NCBI GenBank assembly: GCA_031256125.1
Contig: JAIRRE010000252.1
Span: forward strand, 1 to 7,575
Source of the DNA: Burkholderiaceae bacterium
GTDB taxonomy: Bacteria > Pseudomonadota > Gammaproteobacteria > Burkholderiales > Burkholderiaceae_C
Direction of reading: 5' to 3'
DNA length: 7,575 nucleotides
In this document: piece after piece, positions 5,536 to 7,575 of the stretch
Layout of the letters: the number at the start of each line of letters is the position of its first letter
Position numbering within the stretch: the first letter of the stretch is position 1
The notes under the pieces: model-generated
The model's input: only the letters and a program-made list of their open reading frames with translations
What the model was told of the DNA's origin: nothing
Databases searched by the model: none
Made by a program: the position numbers and the translations under genes

Positions 5536-7197
5536 ATGGCCCAATACGTTTTCACCATGAACCGCGTCGGCAAGACCGTGCCGCCGCGCCGCCAGATTCT
5601 CAAAGACATTTCGCTGTCATTCTTTCCCGGCGCCAAGATCGGCGTGTTGGGCTTGAATGGCGCGGGCAAATCGACGTTGCTCAAGATCATGGCCGGCATC
5701 GACACGGAGATCGAAGGCGAGGCCACACCGATGCCGGGCCTGTCCATCGGCTACCTGCCGCAGGAGCCGCGCCTGAATCCGGCGCATACGGTGCGGCAGG
5801 CCGTTGAGGAGGCAATGGGCGAAGTCAACGCCGCCCGCGCGCGGCTGGAAGAAATTTACGCCGCCTATGCCGAACCGGATGCCGATTTCGACAAGCTGAG
5901 TGAGGAGCAGGGCCGGCTCGAAGCGGTGATCGCCGCCGCCGGCACCGACAGCGAGCATCAACTGGAAATTGCCGCCGACGCGCTGCGCCTGCCGTCGTGG
6001 GATGCCGTCATCGGCAATCTTTCGGGTGGCGAAAAACGGCGCGTGGCGCTGTGCAAGCTGCTGCTGGAAAAGGACGACATGCTGCTGCTCGATGAGCCGA
6101 CCAACCACCTGGACGCCGAGTCGGTGCAGTGGCTGGAGCAGTATCTGTACCGCTTCCCCGGCACCGTGGTGGCGGTGACGCACGACCGCTACTTTCTGGA
6201 CAACGCGGCGGAGTGGATTCTGGAACTCGACCGCGGCCAGGGCATCCCATGGAAGGGCAATTACAGCTCGTGGCTGGAACAAAAGGAAAAGCGCCTGGAG
6301 CAGGAGCAAAAGACCGAAGACGCGCACACCAAGGCCATGAAGAAGGAACTGGAGTGGGCGCGCCAAAACCCCAAGGGGCGGCAGGCCAAATCCAAGGCGC
6401 GGCTGGCGCGGTTCGAGGAACTCTCGGATTACGAATACCAGAAGCGCAACGAAACGCAGGAAATCTTCATTCCCGTGGCCGATCGCCTGGGCAATGACGT
6501 GATCGAATTCAAAGGCGTGAGCAAGCGCTTTGGTGAACGGCTCTTGATCGACAACCTCAGCTTCAAGGTGCCCGCCGGGGCCATCGTCGGCATCATTGGC
6601 CCCAACGGCGCGGGCAAATCGACGCTGTTCAAGCTCATCACCGGCGTGGAGCAGCCCGACGCGGGTGAGGCGCACCTGGGTCAGACCGTCAAACTGGCCT
6701 TTGTCGATCAAAGCCGCGATAGTCTGTCCGCCGACAAAACGGTGTGGGAAGAAATCTCCGGCGGCCTGGACATCATCACCGTCGGCAAATTCCAGATGCC
6801 CAGCCGCGCCTACTGTGGGCGCTTCAACTTCAACGGCGGCGACCAGCAAAAAAAGGTCGGCTTGCTCTCAGGCGGCGAGCGCGGACGGCTGCATCTGGCC
6901 AAAACGCTGATGCAGGGCGGCAACGTGCTGCTGCTGGACGACCCGTCCAACGATCTGGACGTGGAAACGCTGCGCGCGCTGGAAGACGCCCTGCTGGAAT
7001 TTGCCGGCTGCTGCCTGGTCATCAGCCACGACCGCTGGTTTCTCGACCGCATCTGCACCCACATCCTGGCCGCCGAGGGCGACAGCCAATGGGTGTTTTT
7101 CGACGGCAACTATCAGGAATACGAGGCCGACAAGATCAAGCGCCTGGGCGAAGAAGGCGCGCGACCCAAGCGGATGCGCTTCAAGGGACTCAAGTAA
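5536..7197 (+). CDS. ettA: Energy-dependent translational throttle protein EttA (ABC-F)
   Basis: EttA is a soluble ABC-F ATPase that binds the ribosomal E site and gates the first peptide bonds according to the ADP/ATP ratio. The 553-residue product is nearly collinear with E. coli EttA (555 aa). Domain 1 has Walker A GLNGAGKST (39-47), signature LSGGE (162-166), Walker B LLLDEP (183-188, catalytic Glu187) and His216. The inter-domain P-site-tRNA-interacting linker runs about 243-315, with KSKARLARFEEL (285-296) and YQKRNETQEIFIP (301-313). Domain 2 has Walker A GPNGAGKST (355-363), LSGGE (444-448) and His498. Its Walker B reads LLLDDPSNDLD, so Asp469 replaces the catalytic Glu. ATG at 5536 (MAQYVFTMNRVGK) is the conserved family start; the frame opens earlier, from 5398, but that part has no family similarity. 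The Shine-Dalgarno is weak (AAGAAG, about 7 nt away). An Fnr-box-like site and a hairpin precede it and a GC hairpin follows. Confidence 0.97.
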   Translation: MAQYVFTMNRVGKTVPPRRQILKDISLSFFPGAKIGVLGLNGAGKSTLLKIMAGIDTEIEGEATPMPGLSIGYLPQEPRLNPAHTVRQAVEEAMGEVNAARARLEEIYAAYAEPDADFDKLSEEQGRLEAVIAAAGTDSEHQLEIAADALRLPSWDAVIGNLSGGEKRRVALCKLLLEKDDMLLLDEPTNHLDAESVQWLEQYLYRFPGTVVAVTHDRYFLDNAAEWILELDRGQGIPWKGNYSSWLEQKEKRLEQEQKTEDAHTKAMKKELEWARQNPKGRQAKSKARLARFEELSDYEYQKRNETQEIFIPVADRLGNDVIEFKGVSKRFGERLLIDNLSFKVPAGAIVGIIGPNGAGKSTLFKLITGVEQPDAGEAHLGQTVKLAFVDQSRDSLSADKTVWEEISGGLDIITVGKFQMPSRAYCGRFNFNGGDQQKKVGLLSGGERGRLHLAKTLMQGGNVLLLDDPSNDLDVETLRALEDALLEFAGCCLVISHDRWFLDRICTHILAAEGDSQWVFFDGNYQEYEADKIKRLGEEGARPKRMRFKGLK

Positions 7198-7209
7198 TCG
7201 CCGAGGAAC

Positions 7210-7234
7210 GCGCGGCGCGCTGGGCGTGCCGCGC
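7210..7234 (+). terminator. Strong GC hairpin just after ettA (terminator-like, no U-tract)
   Basis: The 11-nt arms 7210-7220 and 7224-7234 (GCGCGGCGCGC / GCGTGCCGCGC) pair fully on the plus strand with one G-U wobble and a TGG loop, starting 12 nt after the ettA stop. On the minus strand the same position would be a C-A mismatch, so it favours the ettA transcript. No T-run follows, so it may block read-through or protect the 3' end rather than act as a classical intrinsic terminator. Confidence 0.5.
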
Positions 7235-7266
7235 CCTATGAACGGAATTCCTGAGCGCGAATTACT

Positions 7267-7575
7267 TTAGCCTTGGGTCGTTGCACCGCCGTTGAGAATT
7301 GCCTGTAGCGCGTTCCCATCGAGGATGCGCACATTGCGCTGCTTGACATCGACGATACCCCGGTCGGCAAAACGTGACAGGGTGCGGCTGACGGTTTCCA
7401 GCTTCAGGCCCAGGTAGGAGCCGATTTCCGCGCGCGACATGCGCAGCATCAGCTCCGAGCTTGAAAATCCCCGCGCGTGCATCCGGTGCGCCAGGTTGAG
7501 CAGAAACGCCGCGATGCGCTCCTCTGCGTGCATGCTGCCCAGCAGCAGCATGATGCTGTGCTCGCGCACGATTTC
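7267..7575 (-). CDS. fnr: Fnr/Crp-family transcriptional regulator, C-terminal part (5' end outside window)
   Basis: The visible 102 residues are the end of the dimerisation helix and the DNA-binding winged helix of an Fnr-type regulator, which in this family switches genes in response to oxygen through an N-terminal [4Fe-4S] cluster. The frame continues through the right edge (EIVREHSIMLLL...). Next come the dimer-helix block MHAEERIAAFLLNLAHRMHA, then MSRAEIGSYLGLKLETVSRT with the recognition helix. The ETVSR sequence carries the Glu, Ser and Arg that E. coli Fnr uses to read TTGAT half-sites. The wing DVKQRNVRIL and a short tail ending GGATTQG follow. The cluster-binding cysteines would lie outside the window, so oxygen sensing is not shown, and an Anr/Btr-type name is equally possible. 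An internal GTG at 7569 is not the start. It is convergent with ettA. Confidence 0.88.
   Translation of the reverse strand, partial: EIVREHSIMLLLGSMHAEERIAAFLLNLAHRMHARGFSSSELMLRMSRAEIGSYLGLKLETVSRTLSRFADRGIVDVKQRNVRILDGNALQAILNGGATTQG

Noticed and set aside
5617..6849. 410-codon open frame on the minus strand opposite ettA
   Set aside because: It is antisense to a clearly conserved gene and shows the same biased composition as other shadow frames, with no domain or good start signal.
1..7575. Mobile elements, CRISPR arrays, tRNA/rRNA genes, toxin-antitoxin or defence genes
   Set aside because: No transposase, terminal repeats, regular repeat-spacer units, tRNA cloverleaf or defence domains were found. 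All large frames are explained by housekeeping or common accessory genes.

Overview
The window looks like ordinary chromosomal DNA from a Proteobacterium, most likely a betaproteobacterium. This is inferred from the high G+C content, the strong long shadow frames opposite the real genes, and protein sequences (EttA, an Fnr-type regulator, RhlE, an ECF-like sigma factor) that read like betaproteobacterial family members. No taxonomic search was possible. There is no sign of phage, IS element, integron, CRISPR array, tRNA or rRNA.

Layout from left to right. (1) A sigma-70-family (ECF-like) sigma factor, minus strand, runs off the left edge; gloA (glyoxalase I) lies just upstream of it on the same strand. 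(2) A cupin-domain protein is divergent from gloA, with only 29 bp between the start codons. It is followed by a clear bidirectional terminator. (3) rhlE, a DEAD-box RNA helicase with a long Gly/Arg/Asn/Gln-rich tail, is on the minus strand with a plausible promoter and a leader of about 110 nt. (4) A 437-bp divergent intergenic region holds several short repeats and hairpins. (5) A YeiH/UPF0324 membrane protein (putative sulfate exporter family), plus strand, is convergent with (6) a small NTF2-like (SnoaL/DUF4440-type) protein on the minus strand. (7) ettA, the ribosome-associated ABC-F translational throttle, is on the plus strand and ends in a strong GC hairpin. (8) The C-terminal part of an Fnr/Crp-family regulator, minus strand, enters from the right edge.

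Most genes are single transcription units in alternating directions, so the window is not one pathway. Loose themes are RNA and translation control (rhlE, ettA), transcription control (sigma factor, Fnr-like regulator) and stress or metabolite handling (gloA, cupin, YeiH). I found no convincing new multi-gene system. The best leads are local: a Glu-to-Asp change at the catalytic Walker B position of the second ATPase domain of EttA; an Fnr-box-like site (9 of 10 consensus bases) upstream of ettA, with the Fnr-like gene nearby; a tiny ORF overlapping the rhlE start; and a possibly leaderless gloA start.
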